Shown: positions 15,101 through 28,900 of the stretch, piece after piece
Numbering within the stretch: the first letter of the stretch is position 1
Layout of the letters: each line of letters begins with the position of its first letter
Origin: Dirofilaria immitis
Taxonomy: Eukaryota > Nematoda > Chromadorea > Rhabditida > Onchocercidae
Direction of reading: 5' to 3'
Assembly: GCA_024305405.1 (NCBI GenBank)
Contig: JAKNDB010000109.1
Coordinates: 5,146,001 to 5,210,000 of the forward strand
Length of the DNA: 64,000 nt
Position numbers and translations under genes: made by a program
Notes under the pieces: generated by a model
Databases searched by the model: none
Told to the model about the DNA's origin: nothing
The model's input: the letters and a program-made list of their open reading frames with translations, nothing else

Positions 15101-15850
15101 TATTGGTTGTTTTTACTTTAATATGATTGTCAGCCGAGAAAAAGGAATGATCGCTGCTGGTTATTATAGAAATTCATATATCTCTATGACAATTTTTTAA
15201 ATCACGCAGCAAAAAATTCGAGTCACGTGATCATTTTTCAGTTTTTGTTTATGGGACATCCTCGTAACTTTGTTAAACATAATTCTAATTTTCTCACGAT
15301 AAGATAATCATAATTTTTAGCTACTCAGCATTGTGCCACCAAAATCACTATGAGTATTTCAGCATACCTTCCGGTTTAAAGCACTGTGATGAAAATAACA
15401 GCTATTTACTGTGTTTAAACCAATTCACTGAATATACTGTATGAAGCACTATGATTCGAATAATGTTGCCTCACAGTTATTCATTCGATTTTTTAATAGT
15501 TCCACCCTTCATTATAATTCACAAAGTTGTTAGGTGGATGAAGTTAAAACATTAACGAATCATGTAAAAAATGATTTTCTGGTTTTCGCTTCGAATGTAA
15601 GAAGTCCATGGATTTACTTTGTCAAATTCTCTTCATTCCATTCCTGAATTCGAAAGGCAAGATTTTCTAGACGTATACTGATTGTTCGTGACTTCAAGGG
15701 CCAATTATAGTTTTCAATTGAAATGGTTCTTAGTTTCTTAAGGTAGGCGTCAAATTGATAATTAGAATCATTCTACATACTTTTGTTTGGTCAACGCACA
15801 AAGTTTTCAACTTTTATGGTCAGAATTGGTCGTTTTTAATGTGTTGACAG
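15101..15850. other. 3' flank of catp-8 and upstream of the small Cys-rich gene
   Basis: No supported exon. A short ATG frame at 15571 (MIFWFSLR, then a gtaaga donor) resembles a signal-peptide exon, but its phase does not fit the exon at 15851. Confidence 0.35.
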
Positions 15851-16413
15851 TTTTTTGTTTTTATATTGTTGATGGAAGCTATTGTGATAAATATTTGAGA
15901 AATTTCTTTGGTAAATTTTCAAGTAACATAAGATTTAATTAGATTGTAATTCAGCTGCTTTTATTTTCTCTTTGCATTTATAGTCTTGGAGCAGAAGCCG
16001 AATTATGTTTTGGCCTATGATGTAAACAATTGTAAGTGTGCTATGAAAGTCACAGAGATGGCTCGAAGTTACATTTGTGTCACCCTTGCTTTTGTTTCCC
16101 AACTATGAATCAATATCAAAAGATTTTTCCAAAATTGAATGCTCTTGAATGCTTCAGTTCATTTTAGTCTTGAATTTCATTATCCATAATTGCTCGAGTA
16201 TTGTCATTGTCATGAATGCATGCGGTTTACTTAGGTCGGCTATCTCGGATGCTCCAGAAATGATATTGTTTACCTTACCAGACAAGATGTTAGTCCTGAT
16301 GGGACGATGACTAATTCCTTAACAATTACTCCGAAAGGTCGAGTTCGCTGGAAGTAGATGATTCGTCTTATCAGTTCACTTACAGATGTTATTGCTGTGC
16401 GGAGGAAGATTAA
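15851..16413 (+). CDS. unrecognised small cysteine-rich protein, 5' end not found
   Basis: Three exons fit together in phase: 15851-15910 (after gttgacag|; contains CFYIVDGSYCDKYL), 15984-16078 (after tttatag|; LEQKPNYVLAYDVNNCKC, ends ARSYIC) and 16235-16413 (after ttacttag|; starts VGYLGCSRNDIVYL, ends RCYCCAEED and TAA). The third exon is one base short of its frame: it moves from ITPKG to SSSLEVDDSS at an AAA run (16334-16336), the same one-base loss found in the conserved genes here. About 110 residues are visible, with cysteines spaced CxC, C, C, CxCC, as in a disulfide-rich extracellular domain. I do not recognise the family. The first exon, probably a signal peptide, was not found. 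The donor after exon 15984-16078 (TGT|gtcacc) is weak, so part of the model could be wrong. Confidence 0.5.
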
Positions 16414-17300
16414 TATTGACACAAAATCTGTCATTTGTTTCGTAAATATGAGTTTGTTTCGTCTTTTTCATGTTGTATTTACCCTTGCAGTATGTAGGCT
16501 TGCCTATGTAGGCGCTAGCTCAGAATTCGGAAAGTTTGCGTCAAGCAGTTTTAACTGTATAAACTAAAATTCTTTAGACCAGGTACTAGTAATGACTTGA
16601 CAAAAGAGAATTATATTGACTTGGGTGGGAAATCTTAATTGAATGAGGTTACTGGATGTTGCTAGCATTATAATAATGAAACTGTTCTCATAAGCATACA
16701 TCGAGGTACTCAACGTGGCGGTAATGTGATGGAGTTTTTCTCGATGTTGGCATGGTTGGTGCGGAGATTGTCGCCATTGACCACATCAGAAAATAAGTTA
16801 TCTCAAACAGTAATATTTTTACGTTATACAAAAGCTGAAAATGATCAATTAAGCAGCCGTTTCTTAAATAACTTTCCAAGACAAATTTTTCTGAGCAAAC
16901 ATCTCTTGGTGGTTTTGTTTCCTTATAATTCCTTTCCAACTTATTTAACTTTACCTAGGGATTTCTTTGTGTTCTCTTTTTAGGTTCCCTTTTTCAGTGA
17001 TCATCCACTTGTTTAATGTTCCACTAAGAAGGGAAAGAAAAGAAAAAAATATTCTCAAATTCTAAAACATTATGATGTCTTAAAATACAAACGATTAGCT
17101 AGGACATTGCTCCATGTTCGTCTTTTACAGAAATCAAAGAAAAAAACGCAAATAAAAAGTTGGCATATCTTTCGAATATTAGAAGTGTTATTTTGTGTTC
17201 AAAATAAAAGCCACAGTGAAACAGCAGCAAACATTTCATTAAAAAGAGCTATGCAGCAAGAACCAAAAATCAATCCGAGAAATATGAATGAATCACAAAT
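16414..17300. other. gap with two further protein-like fragments
   Basis: At 16448 (+) an ATG opens a 39-codon frame starting MSLFRLFHVVFTLAVC, which resembles a signal peptide. At about 16694-16796 (+) a fragment reads HRGTQRGG and then, after a one-base shift, DGVFLDVGMVGAEIVAIDHI before TAA. They may be exons of one small secreted gene or remnants. No complete model was possible. Confidence 0.3.
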
Positions 17301-20024
17301 TTAAACAGTGGTGAGCAGGGTATGGAGCAGTATAGTTTGTTCAGTCCATAACCACTGCGTTTCTTTAGGTGATTTCTTCCCATCTTCAACCATTTCATCT
17401 TGCAATAGTCGCACAATCACTAGAACGTCATCATTTGTTATAGCTTCCGCTTCCTCATAAATCACTTTCGCCCAATGTCTTCTGCACTTGGGATGATCGA
17501 GATTATTTTAATGATCATTTCGTCATTGATGTTTACAAAAATGATTTTTACAGTCATTCTTATATGTAAGAATTTCAATCATTAGATTTCGAATCTCATG
17601 CTTAAGGAAATTAATAACTTGGAAACTCAAATGGAAAGTCGACAATAGATTTTAGATAAAAATCAAAATATAACTGAAAAGAGTTGACCAAATGAATTAA
17701 ATATTGCCAAAGCTAGAAATTTGTTCATCAGGACTTACAATTTTGAGCAACTCATTTTCAGCAGTGCAAGATTTGCTTTAAACCCAAAATTTGGTTTCAC
17801 ATCAGTGGCGTATATGAAACTGAAAAATTATTACTAATATTTGGCAGTAGATGATAAGACAATATGTGTTTATATTGTTCTAAATAAGTTCAGATTTTGC
17901 TGATTTAGTAGCAATTTTTAAATGTTTTATATGCGGTGTAAAAAGTCGCTACTTTGAATAGTGTATTAAAGTTATCAAAATATGAACTGGTTTAACATAA
18001 CTATATCGCTCGTCAAATGATATATAATATTATTAAGAGAAAGAATATGGACGTTCTTAAAAAATTTTCGAGAAATTCGGTATAAATTATGCAATGAATC
18101 TGTAAGTGCAGGTTGAAGATATGTACTGTATGAAGTTATCAGCAATAAAAATAAAGTAAACAAAACACGGAAAGATTACCACGGAAAATTTGCCTGAAGA
18201 ACTATTTGTCTATGTAAGTCTGAGAAACTGATTCCGGCAATATTTGCAAGTCGCATGAAGTCTTCTAAAGATATACTATATTGAACTAATAAGAAGCTTG
18301 GCAATCAATATGTTCTATTTTCCCTACTTATTATCTCATATTTCCCCTTACATTTTGTCTTCTTGAAAACACAAAACTTAAAACGATTCCTTCTAGCAAA
18401 AATTACTATTTTAATCCATTCCGATAACCAAATTTTAATCATGTTTGCCATTTTTCAAAGTTTTCATATATCATCTAAAAACTTGCTAATTTCCAATAAG
18501 ATGAAGAAGCGACAATTAGAAAATGCACAGTTGTCAGTAATGTTCGAAATTAAACTAACCAAGAGAGATTTCAACTTTATTGCAGATATTATTTTCAAAT
18601 AAAAACCATATTCAATCCATAATGATCCATTTGTATGACTACCATAACAGATGAATATCTGTTCTCCTTCATGGATGGGTCGAGTAGCAATTACTTTATA
18701 TTGATTCAATTTGCTATCCCAAATCGCACAACACTAAACGATGGATTATTATATCTAAAATCACTTTGAAAAAGGAAAATCGAAATTATTTATTCCATTG
18801 ATTAAACCAATTAAAAATTAACATGGACAACATTGTTTAGTCACAGCGATATGTATGAACTAATAAAGTAGATGATACCTGATTATTGTTGCTGTGATTC
18901 AGTATGTCAATAAGGGGTACAATTGCAAGTGAATCGCCCTCACTGTCGTCAATCAGTGGATGAGGTTTGTTGTCGCGATGTATGCATCTAGTATTTACAA
19001 TATGCCAAGCCCACAAAAAATGATCCCAGATTGTACTATCTGCTAACATCATCACAAACTGCGAATGAAAATAATTATGCTGGATGAATTTTTTCCGTAA
19101 TTCTTTCATAATAAAAGTATTCTAGACTAGGTTTGAGCTGTCAAAATCTTTTTTTTCTATTTTGGGTGAATATAAATAACAAGAAAATTCTTGTGGATAT
19201 AAATTACAAGACAAAAGAAAAAATCATACCGCATCATCTAATAATGAAAGTATACCTTCTCATATATTATTTTTAGCTCATTCTTCTGCCTATACCATTG
19301 TTTTCTTAAATCATATGGAAAATCTTCTGGTTCCAAATTTGGATGTAGGTTAGCCGGTGTAGAGAATGACTTCGGAAGCACTTTCAAATAGGGAGTCCAC
19401 TTCGAGTCCTGTTCTTTCTCCATTAAGAAGAAATATACTAGTGCTTCGAATGGTTTTAAACGGTATCTAAAATACGTGACCATCATTTGCATTGGAAATA
19501 CAATATTACTAGCTTTCTTACCATACATTTATTAGTTCAAGAGAGGTTCATTTACCATACGAATCGTTAAGATAAGTAGTATTCGTGAGCAACCGTCAAA
19601 TTTTTTAAATAACTATGACATTTTGGATTTTTCTGTTCCACTAAATTATATATTTATTTTTGGTCATATAGCTTATTTTGTTTGATTTCTTATCAATTTG
19701 GAAGCGGTCTGACTTGACAAACGAGCTGGATTTCGTGACAGTCATTATCTTTTCCAGAATTATTGTGACACACATTTCTGCTGCAGTCATTCACTTATAG
19801 ATCATACTGAACCTTGTGAAAACATCACAATAAGCAGGCAGTTCAGCAACATATCCAGCAGTGATGATAATTTCGACTGGTATGCATATTACTGTTTCAT
19901 TTTCTCGAAAATCTGTTGTTGCAAACAATCCTTTCCCACCTTCATTTACACAGTCCCTGATAATAACACCAAAATGTTGGGCACCATTTTCAGTTACCCA
20001 TTCCATAAAATCTGTATAGTCCAT
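17301..20024 (-). CDS. SETD4-like SET-domain methyltransferase
   Basis: Seven exons: 20024-19813, 19466-19256, 19058-18879, 18733-18560, 18264-18180, 18125-18053, 17486-17301. They give about 373 residues, against 440 for human SETD4. The order follows SETD4: an N-terminal SET segment (FMEWVTENGA, GGKGLFAT), then KWTPYLKVLPKSF, WAWHIVNTR, the SET cofactor motif ILNHSNNN, EQIFICYGSHTNG and IEYGF, then a helical Rubisco-LSMT-like C-terminal domain ending near WLWTEQ. The family methylates protein lysines; the substrate in worms is unknown to me. Exon 18733-18560 needs one more base: the frame moves after IEYGFYL at a T4/A4 run (18592-18595) and then reads NNICNKVEISL, as in the family. The start ATG lies 14 bases after a strong acceptor (20038), consistent with trans-splicing. 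Confidence 0.9.
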
Positions 20025-20035
20025 AGAAAGTAAGC

Positions 20036-20048
20036 TACCTGCAAAATC
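20036..20048 (-). promoter_or_regulatory. probable spliced-leader acceptor for the SETD4-like gene
   Basis: On the - strand, attttgcag| ends at 20039 and the ATG follows 14 bases later with no upstream coding exon found. This is the usual layout of a nematode trans-splice site. Confidence 0.5.
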
Positions 20049-22262
20049 TTGCCATGAAAGTTTGTAATTATAATTTGCCCATTAAACAAAGATAATGGAT
20101 ATGTTATTGCACGTAAGCTGGAGGAAGCTTGATTTTGTTGTCAAATCAACCGTCGAAAAAAAGTAAATTAACATCATTTGACAAAAAATATAAGTCTAGT
20201 ATACCGATAAGGAGATTTCATACAAGGAAAAACAAATGACATAAATTTTATAAATATGAAGTCCTACTTCGTGAACTAGATGAATTAACTAGACTTACTA
20301 ACTTATGGCTATAATAGATGTAATATCGAAAAACTTCCCCATATCCATATCATCCTGACATACAAGCTCAATTGCAAAAGACTACCTTTCAGCAGATTGT
20401 GATATAAAAACTCCCTTCGACTCTTCAACAATAATCGTTCTAAGTTCATTCTAAAATCTCATCCCTTCTCATTCGAGCACTCATCTATCACAAAGAAAAT
20501 AGGAAAAAAAATTGTATGAAGATCTTGAGCATAAAATTAAAGCACATGATGTTATCTAAAGATTTGGTTCACAGCTTGTCTTGCTTACATCAGGAAGGAA
20601 ATCACATATTGCAAAATTTGAATTTTCTGCAACATGACTAGATATAGAAGACTATATTAGTTGTTTGGCAATAAAATGATTCTGGCACATCAATTATTAT
20701 TTACTTGAGCCCAGTTTCAGGAACCTCCCACATGAAATATCAGTAATTAATAGCAAACATGATAAGAAGGCACATTTCATCCAATGAAACATAGAAACAG
20801 GCATTTAAACCTATTAATAAAATGAATACATACACAATAAAGTTAAAGAACTCACAACCATTATTGGTATGTACGCAGACTGGAGATACAATGCCACAAC
20901 CAGTATAGGAGTTTCCCTTTTCCCTGAACATGTACTTTAAATATAGTAAGTTCCGAATCATGACATTCGAGATTATCATATTTTATTTGAATAGCTTTAC
21001 AATTAGCTTGTATCTTCCTATCCAAAAGTTGGTGTTATTGCATTGAACTCCCCAAATAAACGTCTTCAAAACGTTCCCGTAAGACGACAGTGTCTTTAAT
21101 TCTAGAATAAACTGATCATGACCGAAGCAAGTTACCTCAAATTTAAACTTAATACCTAATTAATCAAATAATTGGATCACGAAACAATCTATGTAAAACA
21201 ATACAAAGAAAACCACGCTGCAAAAACTTCTATATCACTTTATCAGCTATACATGTACCTGAAGGGATGCGAGCACCATTGACTAAATACACACAAAAAA
21301 AAAGTAAAAATAACAAGAACAAGGAAATTGTTCACATGCAATAAAAAATACTCCATGCATTGATTATTAACATTTCTCCTGATTCCGAAAATTTATTTCA
21401 CCTCGCAGTACGGAGGTAATCACTTCAAAAGAATATAAATAATGCAATTTATGAACTTGAACTAATCTGTTGCCAGATTTAGCACTTCAGTACCAAGACG
21501 GAAGAGGCAATTATCCATTTATCACCATTTAAAAACACCGATTGCGCACGCTTCTTTCATTTATTAAGAATAATTTACTGCCTAGCTAAATTAATAAGGT
21601 CAAAGATGGGATATTTGTACATACACTCTCCAAGTCAACTAAAGTCGATCCAACTTAGTAGTTCTTATGTGAACAAAAGAATTTTTATCAAAATATGAAA
21701 CAAAAAGTTACAAAAGTGCAGAAACATGCGTATAGGAAACATGCAAACATGACACAAACGGATTGACCGCCTGAAACAAAATGACATCGGACAATGTTGT
21801 TCAAAAACGAGGATAAATAAAAATCAGCTACTGTGAGATCAAAGAGTGATAATATTTAACATACATGGAAATGGAAATAAACATAGTAAACATAACAAAC
21901 ACTTTCAATCATCAACGCAAAATTACATTTCAATTAAAATTAGATCAAAATAATATGATCCAATATAAAAAGAAAACATATAATTCAGTAGACATGCCTG
22001 TTACGTTATTCATTACTCATTCAAATATTCAGTGATCACAATGAAAAAAAACCCAATTACATTGTTTAAGTACTTCAACTTCTTCCTTTCTTCAACGTAT
22101 TATTCTGTCTCAGATTCATAAATAAATTAAAATATAACAATTCAAGCTATCGTACAAGGCAATTTTGAGATAAAAATGTTGAGCGCATTGAAACCTGCCT
22201 CGCATCATTCAACAAACGTTCAATTTGTGATATGCCTTTGTTCATACTATCAATGAATGCTC
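20049..22262. other. intergenic
   Basis: AT-rich sequence between two co-oriented - strand genes. I see no exon or repeat structure worth calling. The 2.2 kb spacing is too long for a classical nematode operon. Confidence 0.5.
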
Positions 22263-25200
22263 TTAGATACTTTTAACATCTTGCATCTCCTCACACAGAT
22301 CTTGCCCATCGAGCCGTTGCATGATTTCTTCAGGTGACTCTAGTTTCCTTTTCCCTCTTTCTTCATTGTCGTTTTCCTATAAATTCCAAAAGTACTAATC
22401 ACTGACTAAAAGTATGCTAACGATAATCAAACGAGCTTAATAAAAATTTCAGAGTTATTTCTCTTTTATCATGTGTTTATGAAATTACTGTTTTTCACCA
22501 TGTTTACTATTACTTCAAATAAAATCCTATGTTTATGTCTAAATGAAAATATTGAATATCCGGCATTTGTCATATATGGTCACTTATACAGCTGTTTACC
22601 GGTAGAAAATCAGTTCTGCATCTGTGAGAACTGTCATCGTTTCTTACTTGTTTATTGTTTTCATCCCCTGTGTTCTGCGAACATTGTTCAACTACAGAGT
22701 CGATGACGGAACAGATTGTCTCGATCAAATCAGCTGATTCACTTATATTTTCATTACCAAATCTTTTACGTTCAAGATGCAGAAGCAATTCGAATGTTGA
22801 ATTAAGCTTCGTTGAGGCAATTTTGGCAACAGAACTACTTTTCTGCGGATATAAATTGCACAACTGACATTGCTAAAATGGTATTCAATAAAAACAGTAA
22901 AAACAATTCTCTTAATTCACATATTAAGCTAAACATTTTGACGGATATTTAGCCAATGCTTTGACTAAAATGGAAAAACTATTATAACCATATTCCTGTT
23001 TTTTGCAAAACTAACCTTATTGTGCGGTAAGCCTCCTACGCGTGATGTGCCTGCACCCGTTGCAGTAATTGCATCAAATCGACCCCAGTTCAGTGGCACA
23101 TTTTCCGTGTAGTATATTTCCACCCAAACGTTTTTATTTACCCAGAATTCGGGCTCAAACATTGGAGGTCTGAATACAATTCGTAAAAATGGATTAGAGT
23201 CCGGAGCCAATTTAATCAAACGCTGCATGCAAAAATATCAGTCTGAAATAGCAGACCATCAACAAAGCACTGATGAAAGTTACGGTAAATGGCAGCACGA
23301 AAATAAATGCAAATGAAATCTTATTAGAATAATTGATCTATTCATATGATATATCTTTATTCAAACATTTTTGTTATCGGACACCGACATAACTCACATC
23401 TGAATGTTTCTCGCAGATTACAACTGTAACATAATGAGTTATATAATTGCAGTAAAAATCGCAAAAATACATGTTTACACGAGCTGGGTCAAGTAGTGTC
23501 ATTGCCGGTACTAACATTCGAACATTGCCAAAAGGCGAGTGGGTTGGCAAACTTCCGTCAGGTAAGAGCCGTGCGGAAAAAATAGACCTATAAATATATC
23601 CTGCACATACTAAAACAAATAAACACAATACTTTTGCTGCGAATCGGTAGACACTTCTTTACTATACAACAACCGCAGATTCAATCTCGCTTTCGAAAAA
23701 TTTTTGTGAAATATCACAGGTATGACATTACAGTCTATTTGCAGCACATGACAGTAACTTTTGTTATGAGTGTGCTGAATAATCTATCACGAAACAAATA
23801 CTTCTATAACTGTTGTTACTGACCACCATATATAATCACAACTTACCACTTATAGCACCATTAATTGATGAAGCTGCTTGACCATTATTATCTTTCATGT
23901 ATTTTTCCATTATTCCACCACGGTGAAACTAATAAAAATTTCATCCATAAAATGAATTTATCAGAAACTGAATCCTTCTCAGTGACTTACATGACTTATA
24001 TAAGTTTAAAAGACTTTTTCTGTTGAATATACCAATATTATGTGAGAATAAAATTTTTCCAAAGCAATCACAAAATACTTCTATGTAAGTAATGCTAGAC
24101 ATTTCAAATTATTTATTCTGAGTCAAACTGTGCGAAAAAAGCAAGAGTACACTGTAAAAATCCAGTCATAAATCTGAATACCTGTATATCGTCATAATAA
24201 ATCTTTGGTTTGCAACGATAGAGGAAACGGAACGAATGCATAACTGTGCCTACGAAATCTAATGATTTCTTGTAAAGCGCTTGCATTTCATCTGCTGAGA
24301 AAACTAAAATATACCATTGCAAAACCACTGCTTTTCTGAATAAACTTCGCATTATCTAGACTTCATAATCTAAAACATAATCACGAACCTGCTTTCATGC
24401 AAGTCGTTCCAACAGCAACAACAGTGTTGTTTGCATCGCGTGCGGATAACTCAAGCTGAATAATGATTACAGTTAGAGGTTCAAAATTTTCCAAAATTCA
24501 TATGAAGATTTCTAATCAGTTGTTTCACATAATAAACTTTGAAACTGCACAAATGCGACCAAAACGAATAAACAGTGACACTTTTTAAAACATGAGAAGT
24601 AAAACTTGAAGGTAAGCAAGATTCTGAAGAAAATGCCAAAACCCAATAATTAAAAAATTATGAAGACCACATCACTCAACTGACCAATTTATTTATGGAG
24701 ACTCACAGGTGCAAACAATTTATCCACATATTGTCAAGCATGACACAAAGAACTAATTTAAACTTGGATCTTACTTTAATTATCTTAATTTTAAGCAATG
24801 TCAATAATGGGCAAAGTTCGAAATCCTTTTTCCATATTAATAATATCTCAATGAATAATTAGAGTATTCTTGACTCTTAGTATGCTAATCATTTTATGAT
24901 TCCATCACGATTTGCAAATCACGAAATTCAAAAGTACTGTTTACCTTATATAATGTACCCGGTGTAGTTCTTAACTTGTATGATAGGATATGTGCTGGAA
25001 AATCATACGTGTCGCATTTTACCCTTCCCAAACTTCTAATTTGTATGCGTATTTCAGCGTTTCTGAAATAGATTTAGAATTATTAAGTATAACTGATATT
25101 TTTTCCCATTTGAAGTCATTACTTAATAAATCATCTCTTCCAAGAATTCAGACCCAGAGAACCAAGGATATAAAACTTCTGAAGAAAAGTCTTCGTAGGA

Positions 25201-25983
25201 TTTCACGGAGAACAAACTTGAGACTGCCGGCGATTTCCATTCTACGTTACATTTTAGTGCTGAAGTTTGAACGCTGATATTTATTGGTGTAGGGCGCGGA
25301 GGTGCAGAGAAATCTTGATATAATGAAACATTGGAAGGTCGAATGGGACGCAAAGGAGCAGGCGGCATTCCTGGACCTGGAAAAAATTATTTATCATTGA
25401 ATAAAATCTCTTTCTATTTTCTCTGTCTGTTATAAGCACATTTTACCCCATTTTAATAAGAAATACTATAAAATTCCTGAACAATCCATTTTTATACAAC
25501 CAGCGATTTCTGATTAATGTTGATACCAAAATATTTTGGGATATAATCTTTTCACATGAACTGCTCCCGAATAATGCTAGCCTCCAGACTTAATGGGAAA
25601 ACTGTAATTAACTATTGTAAAATAATGAAATGATAAAGGAAATAAAACTATAGGAACAAAATCAAATAGTATAAATACACAACTTACTTCTATGCTGCAT
25701 AAAGATTGGCAATTAATGTATATACCAGAAATTATTTGGTTAATTCTATGCGGAAAAACCAACCAGCATGAGGAGTCACAAGTTCAAGTGGTATTCTTGA
25801 CATACGAAATGGAGGTGGAATACCCATGCGTAGCATATTTATATCTGGTTTCATAAATGGCGGTGGTACATCCGGAGGACGAGCATATGGAAGTGGATAA
25901 CGTGGCGGTCGACGCTGCCATGCCAATACTGGTCGATATGCGGATTCCATTTCAGGGTATGGAAAGTCGGGTTCACTCCACAT
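22263..25983 (-). CDS. PHYHIP/PHYHIPL-like protein (phytanoyl-CoA hydroxylase-interacting family)
   Basis: Ten exons: 25983-25764, 25376-25154, 25062-24945, 24455-24389, 24294-24182, 23928-23847, 23587-23398, 23222-23016, 22863-22648, 22376-22263. They give about 516 residues. The N-terminus is Pro-rich (exon 1), then a fibronectin-III-like segment (exons 2-4: INISVQTSALKCNVEW, NAEIRIQIRSLGR). The C-terminal domain matches PHYHIP: ALYKKSLDFVG, SSINGAISGLFF, LLDPARVNMYFCDFYC, THYVTVVICEK, VWVEIYYTENVPLNWG. Exons 9-10 add a basic and acidic tail not seen in vertebrate PHYHIP. The family's biochemical role is poorly known; it is an adaptor-type, non-enzymatic protein. Exon 23587-23398 loses one base at an A6 run (23577-23582) between GLFF and SARLLPDG. 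The ATG follows an acceptor (cacatttag|GCTGAA) by six bases. Confidence 0.86.
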
Positions 25984-25998
25984 TTCAGCCTAAATGTG
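25984..25998 (-). promoter_or_regulatory. probable spliced-leader acceptor for the PHYHIP-like gene
   Basis: On the - strand, cacatttag|GCTGAA is followed directly by the ATG at 25983. A strong acceptor six bases before the start, with no upstream exon, suggests trans-splicing. Confidence 0.55.
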
Positions 25999-28900
25999 CG
26001 AAAAAAAACGTTTTATGCATTATTATTTGCAATGATCTTAAAAGTCAGCAACGCCCATGCAAATATAAGCGGCGAATGCCTTCCTGTCCCACTTCCAACT
26101 GCGCCATATACCCTTACACAGTAGGAAAGAAAAATAAAGACGTATTTCCGAGAATTATGACAAGAAAAACAAAAGATGTATTTCCAAGAATTAAAATGTC
26201 AACGATATATTGGTTATCGAAAATATCCCTTTTGTTAACAATCTGAAAGATGAATAATAAGCCGTCATCCAGATACAACCATACTATCCTTGCAGACTAT
26301 ATACCAAATAACGGTACTCCTTACCGCCGCTGCCACCTTACTGCTTATTCACGTGCTAAACGACAGAAAAGCAATTCCCCGTAATAAACAACCTTTTGCA
26401 ACCTGGCCATAAGAAATTTTCGTCGCAAGATCTAAATTATTTCTCGTAGCTCAAATCCGAACACTCTTATTCCTGTTCTATGCAAACCTTACTGATTTGC
26501 CTATATATCAGTGCGGCAAAAACAGTCAACAAATTAGGAGAGAATCAAAAACGTGTATGGTAATTACTATTTTTTGATCGGTTTTTTTAACGTTCACAAA
26601 ACTGGTTAAAGAACTATTTATGAATATTTGCACTTTCCTGCAGACCGCTCGCAATTTGCCTTTATTCCGATTTAAAACAAAGGTTCAGTTAACTCCAGAA
26701 AGGCAAGAAGTAGAAAACGAAAATGATTAAAGCTTCTTCCGTGTTACTTTTAACTTGAACAACAAAAAAACTTTCCATCGAAATAAGCTTATCATATTTG
26801 ACAGTACATCATCGCGGCTATTGAATTGGGTTTTTTTTTTTTTTTTTAAATGTTTTCATTTAAAAGATTTCTTACTTTACTGACAGAGTATTAATTATAA
26901 ATATTTTCCACTTATATAGTTATCGAAAAATATAATATTTTGCTTCTTATATGAATGTGAACAGGGTACTTCGTGAGTGATTTCCGAACAAATCAGAATT
27001 TCGCCAAATCCAGTAAACTGCTCGATTTACATCAGTTTATTGCTGCGAAGCCTGAGCATTTTTATAAGAATTAATCGTGATATAACACTACGAAACAAAA
27101 TTTAGCACACCATGAACTGTGCGCGAGCGAATACCTGTTCGATTGATTAAGCAATGAATCGACAGCAAAAAAAAAAAAAAAAAAATTGTATGCTGTTCCG
27201 GTGCTGTAGCCGCAAATAACAAATAATGGTACTTATAATTGGAGACTGCTCATCGGAGTGCATTTTGCTTGCCAGTAACAGTTACTGATATTGCCACCGC
27301 AACATTTTCTGCTAAAAGATAATTACTGTTAGAATTACGTTAAGCTTGGATTCTTCTTATGGTTAGAATCATGAAATCGACAGTTAGAGCACAAACATTA
27401 TTTAGTGTTGCTGGAATGAAAACTAGTGTATTCTCCATAGCGATGAATGATATATATAAAACATAAGCAGTATAAAAGAAAGCATATCAAGATAAATTGA
27501 TTAGTGTAAAAACATTAAAATAAAAATTAAGGGAATTAGAAACATTAAAAGCAAGGAAACAAGAAAAAATATTATCAAATTGACTACGGCGAAGCTGAAT
27601 TGTCAATGACTATTACAATAAAGCTGGATTTGGCATCAACTTCGAATTGGCGTTAAGTTTGAAAATCATAAATGGTTCATTTAATAATTTCTTCTTGAAT
27701 ACAAGAATCTTAAACTAGTTTTTTAAATATCTTCGTCACTTTTAACCTCTGAACTATCAACAGTAATTATGGTCGTCAATGCTTATTAATTGTCTCTTCC
27801 TCACTCTCCACCATTTGTTCCTTCTTTTTCAAATGGTTAATATTTGCAAGACATGGAAACTCAAATTAACTTTGGAACCCAGTATCCTCAAAAATTAGAT
27901 GAAAATCCATTTTGATGTGAGTGCCTTACGAGAAAGAATTATCGTTTGAAATTCATATTGCTACTATAACTTGACGAACTTTATCCTATAAGTGATAAGC
28001 CTTGTTTCCTAAAATGTTTAAGATACTTCACATTTTTTGCATCATCTTTCAGTGTAGGACTCTGCAAGATAATTTCTTTATTTTCGTGAAAACCTTTTCT
28101 TATAACATGAGGAAATTACTATGCCAGATTTAATATATATATATATGAAATTATTTGTTTTTCATCGTCGAAACTGTCTGTCGCCAATTTCTGAGAGAAG
28201 TAGGCTAATTTCTGAAACAAATTTTATATTGTAATTCTCTTAATAAGACGTCTAGCTAGATCTGATTAAAAGCATAAAAAATAATTTTAAACATTATCTT
28301 ATCCTGATGCAAAGACAATTTTCATTTTATTGTAGCACCTTCAAATCTTAGGAAGACTTCATACGCATACTTTAAATATATCTGGTGATCTTTTCATATC
28401 GTAGTAATTCCTAGATTTTTTCTGGTTTGTGCACCTTCTGACATAAGTTTTCCAATTTTCTAGCTATTTTATGATTTTCGCAGTTTTTACTGCTATAATA
28501 AATTTTATGTCTCACTGCTTAAATAAAAGATTTAATCATGATGATCTGAATTATTTGTCAAACAATCATTGGGACATTACAAAAATTTCAATCTGGGAAT
28601 TCAACGATGCAGCGTACTCATGACAATTTCGTTAAGTTCATAGAGTCTTTCGCCTTTCTTCCTTATTCTATTTTCAATACTCAAGTATCAGATATTTTTT
28701 CCTCGATCAATTCAATAAATCCCTTCAAGCATTTCAGTTACATAGAATCAAAATTCTGTTGGATTTTCTAACAAAAAGGAATTAACATGTTGTTGCTGGT
28801 AATTACTGTACATAACGCACGGGAAACAATATGAACAAGGTGGATACATTTCTCATATATGCATTGAATATGGAATCGCTGATATAAGCAATCTTTTAAA

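Noticed and set aside
16688..16939. 83-codon - strand frame
   Set aside because: The opposite strand reads as more protein-like here, and no splice sites support the - strand frame.
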